DNA of 64,000 bases from CBDDEH01 sp965226865. Its GTDB lineage: Bacteria > Chloroflexota > Dehalococcoidia > Lucifugimonadales > JAGWBF01. The notes under the pieces are model-generated. The model saw only the letters and a program-made list of their open reading frames with translations. It was not told where the DNA came from and made no database searches. The DNA lies in assembly GCA_965226865.1 (NCBI GenBank), contig CBDDEH010000003.1:186001-250000 (forward strand). The letters run 5' to 3'. Positions within the stretch are counted from its first letter, which is position 1. Each line of letters opens with the position of its first letter. A program made the translations under genes and the position numbers. Shown one piece after another: positions 52,752 through 61,348 of this stretch.

Positions 52752-53630
52752 ATGGCATCGGTAACGACCGAGTTCAAGGCGAGGCTTAAAAGAGGCGAGA
52801 CCATCGTAGCTCCCGGGGCCTACGATCCCATGAGCGCACGGATCGTTCAGGCCCTGGGCTTCCACGCGATCTATACGGGCGGATATATGTCCGGCGCTCA
52901 TCTGGCGATCACGGAACCGTTGATGACTATGACCGAGCAGGTGGAAGTCGCTCGGAAGGTCGCGGGGGCCGTCGACCTGCCGGTGATCTGTGATGCCGGT
53001 GCCGGCTATGGGGACCCTCTGCATGTGATGCGCGCCGTAAGGACATATGAGTCCGCCGGTCTGGCGGCCATGCACATAGAAGACCAGGTCTTCCCCAAAC
53101 GCGCTTCCTACCACAAGGGTCTGGAGCATATCACTCCCCTGGATGAGTTCTTGCAAAAAATACGGTACGCCCTCCAGGCTCGTGGGGCCGATGATTTCGT
53201 CATTATCGGCCGCACTGATGCCTTCTCTGCCGTCGAAGGCTCGACCGAGGAGGCGGTGCGGAGAGGCCTCGCCCTGCGCGACCTTGGAGTCGATGTCGTC
53301 ATGCCACGTGGGGTAAGGGAAAAGGAAGATTTGGCCCATTACCGCGAAGGCGTTCCCGATGTTCCACTCATGGTCATCGCAGGCAGGGACGACATCACCG
53401 TCCAGGAATACTCCGAACTGGGATACCAGATAATCATATACGCCGGAACCCCAATAATGGCGGCGGCCACGGCGATTATCGATGCCTATGAAAGCTTGAG
53501 GGATACTGGCATTCCAGGGATAAGCGCTGCGGAAGCAAACGAGCGGTTGACCAGGATCGAGGAGTTGATTAGCTTACCTGAGTATTACCGGATAGAGGCC
53601 GAGACAACCGAAAAGGACTATCAGAAGTAG
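52752..53630 (+). CDS. Isocitrate lyase / PEP mutase superfamily enzyme
   Basis: The start ATG 52752 has a strong AGGAGGTGA 7 bases upstream. The TIM-barrel protein has IVAPGAYDPMSARIVQALGFHAIYTGGY, the metal site DAGAGYGDPLHVMRAVR, AMHIEDQVFPKR, VIIGRTDAF and YAGTPIMAA. In most members the loop after FPKR is CGH with a catalytic Cys; here it is ASYHKG, so the enzyme lacks that Cys. It may act as an oxaloacetate decarboxylase-like or a carboligase-like lyase. No partner genes are adjacent. Confidence 0.9.
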   Translation: MASVTTEFKARLKRGETIVAPGAYDPMSARIVQALGFHAIYTGGYMSGAHLAITEPLMTMTEQVEVARKVAGAVDLPVICDAGAGYGDPLHVMRAVRTYESAGLAAMHIEDQVFPKRASYHKGLEHITPLDEFLQKIRYALQARGADDFVIIGRTDAFSAVEGSTEEAVRRGLALRDLGVDVVMPRGVREKEDLAHYREGVPDVPLMVIAGRDDITVQEYSELGYQIIIYAGTPIMAAATAIIDAYESLRDTGIPGISAAEANERLTRIEELISLPEYYRIEAETTEKDYQK

Positions 53631-53670
53631 CAGTGGACTGGATAAGTTCGAGGTAACGTGAAAAGTGTTC

Positions 53671-53680
53671 GGGGGGGGGG
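53671..53680. repeat. 10-base poly-G tract
   Basis: A run of ten G followed by TCG and CCCCC lies between the PEP-mutase-like gene and the zinc-ribbon gene. The G and C runs could pair as a short hairpin. It is one of several G/C homopolymers in the window (787-817, about 55022, about 58329 and about 63561). Confidence 0.8.
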
Positions 53681-53701
53681 TCGCCCCCTGAACTCAATAG
53701 C

Positions 53702-54034
53702 CTAGTAGCTGCCGGCGCTGGTTTTGCCGCCTCGTTGACTGAAGCAATCACTGCAATAAACGGGACGGTCTCCACGGGGCCGGAAGGGGACCATGGTTTC
53801 TGTGCCACATTCGGCGCAAACAGCCGGGTGCATCTCACGAGCTTCACCGCCGCCGCCATACCCGCCACCAAATCCGTCGTAAGATCGCTCGCTGCGTCTC
53901 CGCCGTCGGCAATCGGGGCATCGCTTGGGCTCATTGCTGTAGCCCTTTTCCGCATGATATGACTGATCGTCCGCACTGAAGATGAACGGCTGCGCGCAAT
54001 CCTGGCACGTGAGGTTTTTGTCCTCGTAGCTCAC
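53702..54034 (-). CDS. Zinc-ribbon protein with N-terminal CxDC-type domain
   Basis: GTG 54034 follows AGAGGT by 6 bases. The protein begins MSYEDKNLTCQDCAQPFIFS, with Cys pairs CQDC and CPDC in the first domain (probable zinc-binding domain). A Gly/Arg-rich hinge (RRRRRSERSYDGFGGGYGGGG) is followed by a second ribbon with CAEC and CSDC. The RGG-like hinge suggests nucleic-acid binding. Its leader and first residues are shared with the DEAD-box helicase at 56461-57801, so they may be co-regulated. Confidence 0.85.
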   Translation of the reverse strand: MSYEDKNLTCQDCAQPFIFSADDQSYHAEKGYSNEPKRCPDCRRRRRSERSYDGFGGGYGGGGEAREMHPAVCAECGTETMVPFRPRGDRPVYCSDCFSQRGGKTSAGSY

Positions 54035-54059
54035 TGGTGACCTCTTTTCTTAGTGTTTG

Positions 54060-54081
54060 TTGGCTAGAGTCTGGTCACCGA
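54060..54081 (-). promoter_or_regulatory. Conserved 22-base leader element, copy 1 (zinc-ribbon gene)
   Basis: This 22-base element matches 57826-57847 at 19 of 22 positions without gaps. On the plus strand both copies start TTGGC, share AGAG, and end GTCACCGA. It lies 26 bases upstream of the GTG start. Confidence 0.65.
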
Positions 54082-54206
54082 AGCTTGAGGACATAAAGGT
54101 ACGTTGGTAAAACAAATCACCGCCACATTTTAAAGTATAGCACATCTCTCTTTGTGACATTATGACCGCAACCTTGGCCATTTGGAGCAAGGGTTGTGTG
54201 ACGGAG

Positions 54207-55217
54207 CTAAGAGTCGAAGAATCCGTCAGAGGCCGTCTCCAGGATTACACGTGCCACTTCCACCGGCCGTTGCAACGGCACATCGTGGACGGAATCGTCC
54301 ATCCAGACCAACCGTGCATTAGGTGTCATCTCCATCGCCAGGGTAATCTGGACATCTTTGTGAGCCCAAAGGCTGTTAGCGGGCGGCGGGTTGTCGGGCT
54401 GGCGGGCGGGCATGAAAAGCACCGGGCAAGTTATCTTCGGGTAAAGCTCAGAGACCTGCTGGTCCCATAACGCTCGCACGATTAGCATGTGCTTGTCGCG
54501 CCTGAGGCTAGGCAGCACTTTCCCATCTGCTTGGACTTCGAAATTAGCCCGGACAAACTCTTGCATGATGATTTGGCGCTTAGCGTCCATATTTCTAATT
54601 CCAAACCGTTCCAGCAGATCATCGAGGGTCATGTCGAGCTTTTCGAAGTCTGGAGGTGCCAGCTCGGTCTTGATCCGTTCCCAGCTTACCCCGGGAATAG
54701 AGGACGGATCTATTGTGCCTCCATCGATACATACCAGGCCGGACAGCAGTCCGGGATAGTCGTGGGCTACCTGGATGCCAACGTTGCCGCCCCAGGAATG
54801 TCCCACGATTATGGGCTTGGCCAGGCCGAGGGTCTGGACAAAAGTGGCAATGTCGTTTGCGAATGTCGTGAAATCGTAACCGTCGACCGATTTGGCACTG
54901 TCTCCGTGTCCCCTTTGGTCCAGGGCCAGAAGGCGTAACTCCCCGGCCAGGTGCTCAGCCGTGAGGTCCCAGTAGCGAGCGTTCGATGACAGGCCGTGTA
55001 ACAGGAGTACGTCTCGCCCTGACCCCCCCCAGTCCCAGTAGTGAAACGACAAGCCGTTTAAGTCTATGTAGTTGCTTTTATCTGGCAAAATCAATCCCTG
55101 GGATTGTAACAAATTCTTAAGATGGGTAATGGAGCCGTAACAATTCGCCGGTACCCTTTGTCGAGGTAGGGCGCCCACGTGGCCAAGACGAACGGGCGCG
55201 CCCAACCAAATCAACAA
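54207..55217 (-). CDS. Alpha/beta hydrolase
   Basis: Core domain from about residue 48: FHYWDWGGSGRDVLLLHGLSSNARYWDLTAEHL, DQRGHGDSAKS, nucleophile Ser in IIVGHSWGGNVG, and His in DDSVHDVPLQRP. The family covers esterases, lipases and C-C hydrolases; no more precise function is given. The true start may be a TTG around 55094-55112, because the first 40 residues (from 55217) have no similarity to the fold. It is divergent from the spondin-like gene. Confidence 0.88.
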   Translation of the reverse strand: MLIWLGAPVRLGHVGALPRQRVPANCYGSITHLKNLLQSQGLILPDKSNYIDLNGLSFHYWDWGGSGRDVLLLHGLSSNARYWDLTAEHLAGELRLLALDQRGHGDSAKSVDGYDFTTFANDIATFVQTLGLAKPIIVGHSWGGNVGIQVAHDYPGLLSGLVCIDGGTIDPSSIPGVSWERIKTELAPPDFEKLDMTLDDLLERFGIRNMDAKRQIIMQEFVRANFEVQADGKVLPSLRRDKHMLIVRALWDQQVSELYPKITCPVLFMPARQPDNPPPANSLWAHKDVQITLAMEMTPNARLVWMDDSVHDVPLQRPVEVARVILETASDGFFDS

Positions 55218-55232
55218 TTGAGGAGGTCAGGA

Positions 55233-55931
55233 ATGAGACGGAAAAGGTATCTGGTTTTGGGATTGGGCATTCTGGCGGCTGTTGCGATTGGGTTGATTGG
55301 ACTCTCTACCGTCGGAGCGTCTCACGGGGCTGTTCGTAGCTATGAGGTAACTATCACCAATCTAACACGAGGTCAGATAATATCTCCCTCTTTGGTCGCC
55401 ACACACGATACGCATCTTGCTCCCCTGTACAAATTGGGGTCACCGGCCAGTTCCGAGCTTGCGTCGATAGCCGAGGACGCGATAAACGGCCCATTGGAAG
55501 CCTTGTGGGCGGCGGATCCCAGCGTTAGCGACCTGGACACCGTATTTGGCGCTGGTGGACCCATATTGCCTGGAGAGTCTGCCTCTGTTGTTGTGGAAAC
55601 CACGGGCCGCTTCGACCGCATTTCCGTTGTCGGGATGCTGGTTACGACCAATGACGCCTTCTTTGCCGTTAGCTACGGCGTGCTACCCAATCGAGGCGCC
55701 AAGCGGTTTCGTTCACCGGCTTACGACGCCGGTTCCGAGGCCAATAACGAGCTCTGCGCGTTCATTCCTGGGCCACCATGTGGAAATCCTGAAGTGCCGG
55801 ACCTAGCAGGCGCTGAGGGGTATGTTCACGTACACGCGGGTATACATGGGGTCGGAGATTTGGACCCGGCCGAGCACGACTGGCGTAACCCTGTCGCTCA
55901 AATCAAAGTCCGCCGCGTTCCAACACCCTAG
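55233..55931 (+). CDS. Spondin_N-domain secreted protein
   Basis: ATG 55233 follows AGGAGGTCAGGA. The signal peptide (core YLVLGLGILAAVAIGLIGLS) ends near SHGAV. A Spondin_N-like beta-sandwich follows: RSYEVTITNLTRGQIISPSLVATH, PILPGESASVVVETTGRFDRISVVGMLVTTNDAFFAV and GVGDLDPAEHDWRNPVAQI. Such proteins are secreted and their function is unknown. A strong terminator follows. Confidence 0.85.
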   Translation: MRRKRYLVLGLGILAAVAIGLIGLSTVGASHGAVRSYEVTITNLTRGQIISPSLVATHDTHLAPLYKLGSPASSELASIAEDAINGPLEALWAADPSVSDLDTVFGAGGPILPGESASVVVETTGRFDRISVVGMLVTTNDAFFAVSYGVLPNRGAKRFRSPAYDAGSEANNELCAFIPGPPCGNPEVPDLAGAEGYVHVHAGIHGVGDLDPAEHDWRNPVAQIKVRRVPTP

Positions 55932-55947
55932 CGTCGGTCCGATCGGA

Positions 55948-55985
55948 ACACAGAAGCCCCCGGCTTAAGCCGGGGGCTTCTGTGT
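55948..55985 (+). terminator. Rho-independent terminator of the spondin-like gene
   Basis: A perfect 38-base palindrome with 19-base arms (the upper part is GAAGCCCCCGGCTT and its complement) is followed by TTTTA at 55986. It lies 16 bases after the stop at 55931. Confidence 0.92.
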
Positions 55986-56142
55986 TTTTAGGAGTCTAGT
56001 GGGTCAGAATGACCGATGCAGTCTTGAAGTGTAATCACGATCACAGTTGCTCCGTGATTAGCGTCACTGAATTATCTGACTGGCAGCGGTAAGCTGGTGA
56101 CCGGATTAAGTAGACACACAACTTGGGGCAGGGGGTGTGGAA

Positions 56143-56316
56143 ATGGTCGGGCTAGCGAAAACTGAGAAAGATTTGAAGGTCTCGGGATCTTTTGACCACA
56201 TCGCGCCGATAGAGCAGATGCGGTCCGTTGACGAGGCGATGCGGCTTTATTTCAAAGCCGAAGATTGGCTTAGACAACGCAACGAAGATTTTCCAGGGTT
56301 GGCAAAGACACTGTAG
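56143..56316 (+). CDS. Hypothetical small protein (57 aa)
   Basis: An ATG at 56143 opens a frame of 58 codons: MVGLAKTEKDLKVSGSFDHI at the start and PGLAKTL at the end. The predicted product is helical and charged (QMRSVDEAMRLYFKAEDWLR). Upstream GGGGGTGTGG is a weak ribosome site. No family is recognised. The remaining parts of 55990-56142 and 56317-56460 show no gene; GCCCCC/GGGGGC near 56400 could form a short hairpin at the 3' side of the helicase gene. Confidence 0.45.
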   Translation: MVGLAKTEKDLKVSGSFDHIAPIEQMRSVDEAMRLYFKAEDWLRQRNEDFPGLAKTL

Positions 56317-56460
56317 GCTTTGGCTGGAGCGGGATGGACCGCGAGGTTCCGGATCTCTTTTGGCATACACACTAAGCGACCGAAACAAAAACTGGCCCCC
56401 TGGGGGGCATTCTGCGAGACAAATCATAACCAAAAAAGTGCGAGGCGCACTGTACCGGGC

Positions 56461-57801
56461 TCAGGAGTAGAGGGCCAACGTGCCCCACTCTATGCCGTCA
56501 CCAACCTGCTGTTGAATAACGTCAAAGGCCTCCAGGTCCCACTCCCCAACGAAGGTGATGGCGGTCCCGGGACGCCCCATACGGCTCGTCCTGCCGATAC
56601 GATGCACGTACTCTTCCACGTTCTGGGGGATGTCGAAGTTAATAACCTGGCTGATTGCAGGGATGTCCAGGCCTCGGGCGGCCACATTGGTAGCCACCAG
56701 GAGCTTCAGGCGGCCAGCGCGGAAGGCTCCCATCGCGTCATCCCGCTGAGCCTGGCTCAAGCCGCCGTGGATACCTCTCGCGGCGTATCCTCGCTGCCGC
56801 AGGTAGCCCACCAGCCTTTCCACACCTATCTGGGTCCGGCGAAAGATGAGAGTCTGGCCTTGGCCCGCTTGATCCGAGCTTGTCGAAGGGCTACTCTGGA
56901 GGAACTCCTCCACGCCGGCGTTCTTGTCCCGAGAATCTACCTCGTAGCAAATCTGCCTCACCTGTTCCACCGGCTCTGCCTCCTCGCCTAAGCGTACCCA
57001 TACGGGACGCTTCAGGTGCCTGTACACCATGTGACGGATGCGTGCGGGAATGGTGGCAGAGAAGAGGGCTGTTTGGCGGGACGCCGGAGTAAAGCGTAGG
57101 ATGCGTTCGATGTCGTCGGCAAAGCCTATGTCCAGCATCTCGTCGGCCTCGTCCAGCACGGCGATGCGGGTCCGGTCCAGGCGCAGCGTGCCACGACTGA
57201 GGTGGTCCAGCATTCGGCCCGGAGTGCCGACGACGATGTGTGCACCCCGTTGAAGGGCATCGATCTGAGGGCGGATGGACTGTCCGCCGTAAACCGTTAC
57301 TGCCTTGAGACCGCGGTACCTGCATATCCGGCGTAGTTCTTCGCTGACCTGAGCGGCCAGCTCCCTGGTGGGAGTCAGAACAATCGCCTGTACGTGCCGC
57401 TCTCCGGGGTCCAATAGCTCGGCCAGAGGCAAGCCAAAGGCGGCTGTCTTCCCGGTGCCCGTCTGCGCCTGGCCTACAAGGTCCTGCCTCTTCAGCATGA
57501 CGGGGACCACTTGCTCCTGGACAGGTGTGGGCTCGGTGTACTCCATGCCTTGAAGCGCCGAAAAGACCGGCTGAGAGACCGGTATGGCGCCGAAATGGTG
57601 GTCCCTAGGAAGGTTGCCCGATGAGATGTCCTGAGAAGCAAGGGGCCTAGGCTGGTTGGGTCGAGGGGCGCGATCGCCATTGCTGTTGTGGTTTCTGGGC
57701 AGCGGATACGCCGTGGGCGTAGTGGGGGTGCCGTTGGACGCCGGTAAAGTAGGCGGTTGCCTATAGCCCTGGTCCGTGAGGGCCTTGTCCTCGTAGTTCA
57801 T
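56461..57801 (-). CDS. DEAD-box RNA helicase
   Basis: The start ATG 57801 follows AAAGGA and is shared in sequence with the zinc-ribbon gene. The protein has a Pro/Asn-rich N-terminal tail of about 75 residues, then the Q motif (GMEYTEPTPVQEQVVP), motif I AQTGTGKT, Ib TPGRM, II VLDEADEM, III SAT, and VI HRIGRTSRMG. The core is typical of RhlE/CshA helicases. Near residue 313 the linker SSPSTSSDQAGQG is encoded by DNA that resembles a REP repeat. The family unwinds RNA structure, often in the cold response or in ribosome assembly. Confidence 0.94.
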   Translation of the reverse strand: MNYEDKALTDQGYRQPPTLPASNGTPTTPTAYPLPRNHNSNGDRAPRPNQPRPLASQDISSGNLPRDHHFGAIPVSQPVFSALQGMEYTEPTPVQEQVVPVMLKRQDLVGQAQTGTGKTAAFGLPLAELLDPGERHVQAIVLTPTRELAAQVSEELRRICRYRGLKAVTVYGGQSIRPQIDALQRGAHIVVGTPGRMLDHLSRGTLRLDRTRIAVLDEADEMLDIGFADDIERILRFTPASRQTALFSATIPARIRHMVYRHLKRPVWVRLGEEAEPVEQVRQICYEVDSRDKNAGVEEFLQSSPSTSSDQAGQGQTLIFRRTQIGVERLVGYLRQRGYAARGIHGGLSQAQRDDAMGAFRAGRLKLLVATNVAARGLDIPAISQVINFDIPQNVEEYVHRIGRTSRMGRPGTAITFVGEWDLEAFDVIQQQVGDGIEWGTLALYS

Positions 57802-57825
57802 CGATGAATTCCTTTTACTAAACAA

Positions 57826-57847
57826 TTGGCAAGAGGCTAGTCACCGA
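57826..57847 (-). promoter_or_regulatory. Conserved 22-base leader element, copy 2 (helicase gene)
   Basis: Matches 54060-54081 at 19 of 22 bases, with the same orientation. It sits 25 bases upstream of the ATG, against 26 in the other gene. The first codons are alike as well (YEDK-LT). A shared regulatory leader is the simplest explanation. Confidence 0.65.
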
Positions 57848-58177
57848 TACCGAGGATGCTTAGGGAATTCAGTGGACATACGTGGACGCTGCGTAGCATC
57901 CCGAGGGAGCAATGAAGACACTAAAGATAATCAGAGGCGGGGACAAAAACACTTCTACCTGAGGGTAGTATACCACAGGAAGCGTAGGAACGCGGTAGAT
58001 GTGCGTTAGAATCTACGGCAAATACTGGCAAGCCGAGGACTGGATCGTAATGATTCATCGTAACGCGCGCTAGCTTTGGCGGGAGTGGGAGGTAAACCAA
58101 CCCGCATTTCTTCGTATCTAAAGCAAAGGTGTTTGGCCTATCAACGGCAACTTTTGTCCAGAGTTTTGTACAGAAAA

Positions 58178-58219
58178 GGAAGGCCCGCCGAGGGAAGTAG
58201 CGCCCTCGGCGGGCCTTCC
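58178..58219 (-). terminator. Strong hairpin, probable terminator (minus strand)
   Basis: A 17-bp perfect stem (58178-58194 with 58203-58219) encloses an 8-base loop. On the minus strand it is followed by TTTTCTG; on the plus strand there is no T-run. No recognised gene ends just upstream on the minus strand (the nearest is terminase at 58771), so it may end a non-coding or read-through transcript. The rest of 57848-58472 shows no gene. Confidence 0.6.
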
Positions 58220-58472
58220 CCAGAATCCACACCCGGCGCGATCGAAACGCCGGAGCAAGACTTCTCTATTTTTACCACAGAGACCCCTCTAGATCAACCG
58301 GAGAGCGACGAAAGAGGGTAAAGCCGATGTGCCCCCCCCACACAAAGGAGGTGTTACACTGTATCCAGCCACCGGTGGTGCTTGTGGTCAGGCTCTCGGC
58401 GTCGTGTGTGCGTCGGCCGAGGGTCGCAGGTTATTTGGGTTGCTCTAGCTCACATTCGCAAGGGAGGCATGT

Positions 58473-58730
58473 ATGCCGGACATAAGATTGACCAAGCTCG
58501 AATTCGACGACTCAAGGTCAGAGGTAGCAGCCAGCTTCGACTTGGAGGGCAACGATGACACCTTGGGGGCTATGCACGCCGAGTCTCAATCTTTCTTATC
58601 TGCGTTAGTAACCTGTCCCTATGGTGCCGAAGGTGCTCTGCAAACCGATACAGGTCGTGAAGCTCACGCGCAGCTGCTTGAGCATCTTGAGGCGTTTGTT
58701 CAGGAGCTTCGAGAGATACTGAAGGATTGA
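58473..58730 (+). CDS. Hypothetical protein (85 aa)
   Basis: ATG 58473 follows GGGAGGC. The protein is acidic, with a beta-like start (MPDIRLTKLEFDDSRSEVAA) and a C-terminal helix (AQLLEHLEAFVQELREILKD). No family is recognised. It points toward the phage-like module and ends 41 bases before the terminase stop, but its codon use does not set it apart from either side. Confidence 0.6.
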   Translation: MPDIRLTKLEFDDSRSEVAASFDLEGNDDTLGAMHAESQSFLSALVTCPYGAEGALQTDTGREAHAQLLEHLEAFVQELREILKD

Positions 58731-58770
58731 CCATGTTCTATCCTCCTTGGCTTTAATCCAGTCCGGTCTG

Positions 58771-60191
58771 TCATACCAGAATCGGCCCGGTCATGGCGTC
58801 CTCCGGCATCTTGGGACTCCGGGCATAGGCCCCGGCCGCCAGCACCAGGGCGGCGCTAACGTCGTCCTTGGACTCGTTGCCGTGGGTCGCCTTTACCAGC
58901 CGGTGGTTGCCGCTGCTGTCGTTCTGCACTTTCGTCCGGGACAACGAGGTTGACAGAAGGGACCGGGCCGACGGGTGAAGGCTGAACGGTCCATCCTTGA
59001 CGTGCCGCCTCAGCGCCCGAATGTCGTAGCTGCTGTCGCTCCAACGGGTTATCCGGTCGTCGATGGGCACGTAGGCCCCTACAACGTCCCGCAGCTCGGG
59101 CAGGCGGAACCGGTCGCACACCAGAACGGCGGGATAGTCCCAGGCCTCCAGGACTGATTCCCACAGTTGGGACACCGGGGGCACTCTCCGGCCCTCCGCG
59201 ATCATCAACGTCCCGGCATCGACGAGGCGCTGATAGGTCCCTGTCGGCATCCGGTCCCTGCGCTCCTGGGCCTCTATGTCGGGAATACCCGGAGTCACGG
59301 CGAGGGCCTCGATGCGCCCGTTGGCCCATACCGCAACGGCGGCGCTGAAAGCCCGGTTACTTCCCAGGTCCAACCCCACGACGGCGGGACCATCCCGCTC
59401 CGGGGCTTCCCGGCCCTCCAGGAGCTTGTAATCCTCTACCGTTAGCAGCATCGTTACCTCATCCTGGGTTGGCACGTTCAACCTGTAGGACAGGAAACGG
59501 GCTTTCAGGCGGGTGTCGCTTCGAGCTTCATCCCGTTCTACCCGGAGGCGTTTCCTAAACTCCGGGCTGATACTCGTCAACGGGTTTACACGCCTGATCT
59601 CTGCCCAGGAGTCCCACTTGTCCCGGTCGCCTTGCAGCTTCTCAACGTGGGTGGTCCCGTTCCTTCCGGCCTCGATCATGTCGTGCCACCATCCGCCGTC
59701 CGCCGGGGCCAGAGTCCCAATGAAGATGACGCGCATCGAGCTTCCCGGCTTGCCCAGGGCGGTAATGATCGCGTCGGCCATCAGCTGTCCGCCGATGGTC
59801 TCCCATGCCCCGGTTCGTCCGCAACCAGAGTCGGGCAGTTCACTATTCCCATCGCCGTCTTGCCGTTGCTGCTGATTACACGGAGCCGGGTGTTGGTGGC
59901 CTTGTGGACGATGCCAACCTTCGTCGTAGAGTCCAACCAACGATACTCGCCGGTCGGCTCCAACGCTTCTCGGATGAACCTAAAACACAGTCGGGCTTGC
60001 TCCAAGCTGGCAGCGCACAGCAGATATTCGGAGCCCTCTTGAAACAGGGAGTCTCCCGGCGTCATGCAACGCTCGAGGATGTGCGCCGCCAACCACGTCT
60101 TGCCGTTCCCGCGTGGCAGACTCAGGGCAGCAACGTCAACTCCCTGGGCCAGGGCTCCCTTGAGAAACCGTTTCTGAAATGGTCTTAGCAT
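58771..60191 (-). pseudogene. Phage large terminase (TerL), one-base frameshift near 59810
   Basis: The N-terminal ATPase part (60191 to about 59810) has Walker A PRGNGKT and Walker B LVADEPG. After one missing G in GGGG the frame continues as AWETIGGQLMADAIITALGKPGSSMRVIFIGTLAP, then a nuclease domain with VVGLDLGSNRAFSAAVAVW (first Asp) and SKDDVSAALVLAAGAYA (last acidic pair). The Walker B region and the following AWE block are typical of Terminase_1-type TerL. The full length would be about 473 residues. It is the last gene of the minus-strand module. It packages DNA into capsids. Confidence 0.85.
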
Positions 60192-60292
60192 GGCTCCAAC
60201 CGTCTAGTAGAAAGGCGACCCCCAACGACCCCCGTGAACGAAAATATTTTCAAATGGGAACCCGTGAAATTATTTCAGGAAAATATTTCCGA

Positions 60293-61348
60293 TCATGGCA
60301 TTGGCAAACCTACGAGTTCAAGCAGCGTCGCCTTGTCTGTCACCAGCTCACCCGCTGCGCTGGCCGCCCTTGCCCGCAGGTGTACATCGACTGATTGATC
60401 GGCCAGGTTGGGCCAGGTGATCGACGTGTCGCCCAACTTCTCCCGCAATTCCTCAGTGAGTAGCGCAGCCAATGGCAGCGTCTTGTTGAGAAAGGCCAGC
60501 CTCTTTGCCTCTCTCAGCCCGGGAGCCGTGGCGTTCATACTCATATAGGCAGCCGGTACGCCATAGGCTGCGGCTATGCTCCCTTGGATGCTGTCCCGCA
60601 TGGACACGTTGCCAGCGCTGTGGGATTGACCTATTGATACCGGAACCCAGTCCCGCGATGGTGCGGAAGTCTTGCCCGCTCCAAAGCCCTGCGCGGTCGT
60701 CTCACTGACAACCTGCTTGCCGCCCTTCATAGCTTTGATGGTTGTCGCCATGCCCTGTGCTTGGGCTTGGCTGGCCCCGTCCGGCGCTAACCACACCCGC
60801 CCCGTGGTAAGGTGAGACTCATCACGGATGCCCCGTTCGATCTCCGCCATGGCGTCGGATGATAGATCGGCAGACTGCCAGGGAGCCGAGCCGTTCCAGT
60901 CGGAATCAGCCGGCCCAATGAGCCGCAGGTGAACCACGCTTGGAGCCGGGAGAGTGCGCTTGACCACGCCGTCGGGCGCCATAATCTCAAGGTCGTATTC
61001 CCACGTCGCCGGATCAGCGGAGCCGCCCCGGACTTTCCATTGGTGCGCCCGTTGAAGACTCAGGGAGCCGCTGTCTGTGGATATGGACCATACGCTATTC
61101 CCGACCCGCAGCACGTCCCTAGCGGCTGTGTAGAGAGTTCTTGGGGACGTGAGTGGTCCAGAGAGCCGAGCCACCAGAAACGGCTCCGCTATCAGGCTCA
61201 CACAGGTTTCGACCACGGCCAAGCCGCTGGCCTTGACCGGCGCTTGCTCCGCGAGTTCTTGCAATGCGTTGGCGACTGCCTGGGAGTAATCCGCTTCCCG
61301 AAGTTCCGCCCCCCTGCCGAGTGTCCAGCCGGAGACGTTTACAGGCAT
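60293..61348 (-). CDS. Phage portal protein (HK97 type)
   Basis: The 351-residue protein has ETCVSLIAEPFLVARLSG, NSVWSISTDSGSLSLQRAHQW, SVVHLRLIGPADSDWNGSAPW and SIAAAYGVPAAYMSMNATAPGLREAKRLAF, the last being the portal signature (AYGVP-Y). This forms the dodecameric channel through which the terminase moves DNA. It overlaps the protease stop by 10 bases. Length is a little shorter than the usual 380-420. Confidence 0.9.
   Translation of the reverse strand: MPVNVSGWTLGRGAELREADYSQAVANALQELAEQAPVKASGLAVVETCVSLIAEPFLVARLSGPLTSPRTLYTAARDVLRVGNSVWSISTDSGSLSLQRAHQWKVRGGSADPATWEYDLEIMAPDGVVKRTLPAPSVVHLRLIGPADSDWNGSAPWQSADLSSDAMAEIERGIRDESHLTTGRVWLAPDGASQAQAQGMATTIKAMKGGKQVVSETTAQGFGAGKTSAPSRDWVPVSIGQSHSAGNVSMRDSIQGSIAAAYGVPAAYMSMNATAPGLREAKRLAFLNKTLPLAALLTEELREKLGDTSITWPNLADQSVDVHLRARAASAAGELVTDKATLLELVGLPMP

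Noticed and set aside
56863..56991. Frameshift in the helicase at the unusual linker
   Set aside because: The frame is continuous through the motif order I to VI; the linker is an in-frame insertion.
57960..58080. Possible tRNA or small structured RNA
   Set aside because: No T-loop GGTTC pattern or matching acceptor stem could be found by eye; no RNA family was recognised.
57921..58232. Minus-strand open frame of 103 codons
   Set aside because: It lies over the strong hairpin and has no ribosome site, no family resemblance and poor codon pattern.
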